In this document: positions 62,111 through 64,000 of the stretch, piece by piece
Layout of the letters: the number at the start of each line of letters is the position of its first letter
Position numbering within the stretch: the stretch's first letter is position 1
NCBI GenBank assembly: GCA_951217055.1
Contig: OX578282.1
Coordinates: 15,067,877-15,131,876, forward strand
Source of the DNA: Gerris lacustris
Lineage: Eukaryota; Arthropoda; Insecta; Hemiptera; Gerridae
Direction: 5' to 3'
Length of the DNA: 64,000 nt
Notes under the pieces: model-generated
Seen by the model: the letters and a program-made list of their open reading frames with translations, nothing else
The model's database searches: none
What the model was told of the DNA's origin: nothing
Program-made: the position numbers and the translations under genes

Positions 62111-63171
62111 ACACTCGTGGAAAGCGTTTAATTTTCCATGCCATTTTGTCAAAAAACATCAAAATTTTGTGTACCTTTGAAGGAAAAGTATTTTTTGTTT
62201 TTTTTTAATTTAGTTGGTTGTTTGTAAAGTGTAAAATTTAGAATTTCGCGGAAAATTATTCGTTTTGTCGGAGTACGCTTCTCAATTCACTTAGATTTTT
62301 TTTTTTTTTTTTTGTAAAAAAACACCAACTATATGTATTTTGAAAACAATAAAGTTATAACAATATACGAGTATATGAATCTTTTAACTAGCTCACGTTG
62401 TTTTTTCCTCGAAAGTCGTAAAAACTCGAATTTCTGTCGTATTGGTTTTTTTCACGTGAAAAAATAAACTGAACCAAATAAAATACATCATAATTACATC
62501 TGGCACCTACTACAGACCTACAGTTACGTAGGAACCACCCTAAACTGCATTTTATTTTACTCTTTTAATTTTTATCAAATATAAATGGTAAAATATTTAC
62601 TTAATTTTTAACTTGGTCTCTTTATAGTTATGACTATGACGTAAACAAGCCCTAGATAGATAATTAAAATTGAATAATTATTTTAAATATACATTTTTGG
62701 TTTCATTTATCATAAGATATTTTATAATTATGAATAATCTATAATTATGACATGGATTTAATTTGTACCTTTTACTTAATACTGTCTTATACGTAGACTT
62801 ATTTTAAAGTGAAATCGTGAAATTATTATGTAAAATCATATATAAGTTGTTACCTGCCACCTTTAAATTGATAATTTCTACGCTTCTTTCTTCAATGCAA
62901 AAGCATTATTTCTGCTTTCTCCTTTTTCTTTAAACTTTGTAAGAGAAGAAATTGGTATTTTAACTCGTATTACACAATAATACATATATTTTTTCTGTCA
63001 ATGTGTACTTTTACATTTAAGCCTTAATGGATCAATTCACTCCTTTTATTCTTTTCAACAAAAAAAGTTATTTTTAACACTGAAAGGATCTATAATTTTC
63101 CTGTTATAATTTCTTGGTATGATTTTAATTCTTTCTGTTTACTGGGGTCAAAGGGATTCACGCATTCTGTT
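62111..63171. other. Unassigned DNA
   Basis: No feature recognised; AT-rich throughout. Confidence 0.4.
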
Positions 63172-63300
63172 ATTGCTTCCGAGCTTATTCATTCATTATG
63201 AGAAACGCATTTTTTTTGTCTCCAAATAAAAAAAAAATCGTTCTAGAGACCAGGGAATATTTTTGGTCACGTGCCTGTCTGTTAGTCGTTTAAAATTTTT
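63172..63300 (+). mobile_element. Foldback-family arm fragment
   Basis: ATTGCTTCCGAGCTTATTCA, then a GTCTCC block and GACCAGGGAATATTTTTGGT, then a CTGTCTGTTAG tract. It is truncated and continues directly into a 40-bp minisatellite. Confidence 0.6.
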
Positions 63301-63315
63301 TGAGAGATACAATTG

Positions 63316-63676
63316 TATAAGTACTCATATGATTTTCAACCAACCACCGTTTCTATGAAAGTACTCATGTGATTTTCAACTAACCACCGTTTCTATGAAA
63401 GTACTCATGTGATTTTCAACCAACCACCGTTTCTATGAAAGTACTCATGTGATTCTCAACTAACCACCGTTTCTATGAAAGTACTCATGTGATTTTCAAC
63501 CAACCACCGTTTCTATATGAAAGTACTCATGTGATTTTCAACTAACCACCGTTTCTATGAAAGTACTCATGTGATTTTCAACCAACCACCGTTTCTATGA
63601 AAGTACTCATGTGATTCTCAACTAACCGCCGTTTCTATGAAAGTAATCATGTGATTTTCAACTAACAACCGTTTCT
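63316..63676. repeat. 40-bp minisatellite, nine copies with alternating subtypes
   Basis: Unit GAAAGTACTCATGTGATTTT followed by CAACCAACCACCGTTTCTAT. Copies alternate CAACCAACC and CAACTAACC for the first eight units, giving an 80-bp dimer period. Confidence 0.93.
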
Positions 63677-63697
63677 AGAAACGGTGCTTCTTGCTTG

Positions 63698-63797
63698 TCC
63701 GATTTTAAACTAACCACGTATCTTTGAAAGTACTCATCCGATTTTAAACTAACCACGTATCTTTGAAAGTACTCATCCGATTTTAAACTAACCACGT
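63698..63797. repeat. Related 39-bp tandem, about 2.5 copies
   Basis: CCGATTTTAAACTAACCACG followed by TATCTTTGAAAGTACTCAT. A diverged relative of the preceding 40-bp unit. Confidence 0.9.
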
Positions 63798-64000
63798 AAA
63801 AATTAGAAGAGGACTTAAACTGAAGGTTTGATTAATCTTTTATAGCAGCTTTTAAAGAAGTTGGTTTAGAACCAACGTTTTGCGTATTCGCTGTATGAAG
63901 GCCATAGATGATTCCGTACGCGCTATAAGCTCCGCTAGCTGTGAAACCCACCATAACGCATTTATAGACCAAAGTTAAGATTAAATAGAATCAAAGAGGG
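63798..64000. other. Right edge of window, unassigned
   Basis: Somewhat GC-richer (TCCGTACGCGCTATAAGCTC near 63914) but without a frame or splice signals I can support. Confidence 0.35.

Overview
The window looks like an AT-rich animal nuclear genome, most probably an arthropod and perhaps an insect. The evidence is indirect: GC is low, (TA)n tracts are long, there are no prokaryotic-style genes, the repeats are dense and decayed, and the mobile-element remnants belong to eukaryotic groups (hAT, Harbinger-like, pogo/Tc1-mariner-like, non-LTR retrotransposon, possible Crypton-like). The species cannot be told from the sequence. Nearly everything here is intergenic or intronic repeat DNA. The best candidate for a host gene is one GC-richer exon at 24684-24875 (+) with a splice acceptor, a start codon, a signal peptide and a phase-1 splice donor. 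The rest of that gene is not recognisable in the window.

Layout. 1-5.6 kb: two (TA)n tracts, a Harbinger-like MITE with a TTA target duplication, a MITE with a 27-bp minisatellite inside it, a hAT relic with a perfect 8-bp target duplication, and a 21-bp minisatellite. 5.6-18.2 kb: dispersed long-TIR families, an element carrying about seven 155-bp tandem units, a 73-bp hairpin array, a third (TA)n tract, and a triplicated 230-245-bp block. 18.9-28.8 kb: a 107-bp hAT MITE, a hairpin beside a Crypton-like ORF relic, a 1.8-kb foldback structure, a pogo-like MITE just upstream of the signal-peptide exon, a 1020-bp hAT element with a perfect target duplication and a decayed transposase tail, a tRNA-like stretch, and a TIR element built from one iterated motif. 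30-35.5 kb: more copies of the same dispersed families and two further (TA)n tracts.

36.1-46.9 kb is an array of about 128 copies of an 81-bp satellite. Every monomer has a near-invariant 50-bp part and a 31-bp part drawn from a small set of variants. The variants, together with rare 80-bp and 55-bp monomers, form larger repeated modules, including a roughly 1.7-kb block present twice 5047 bp apart. Because 81 = 27 x 3, the minus strand is open over long stretches; I read this as a by-product and not as genes.

46.9-64 kb: hairpin repeats, solo arms of the foldback family, a GC-richer island with a 32-bp minisatellite, a YADD-bearing reverse transcriptase relic, several palindromic MITEs, a 769-bp element flanked by TA, a 1.78-kb foldback element with a 21-bp minisatellite at its centre, and a terminal 40-bp minisatellite with alternating subtypes. 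No genes act together as a pathway here. The content is best read as layered transposon insertion plus tandem-repeat expansion.
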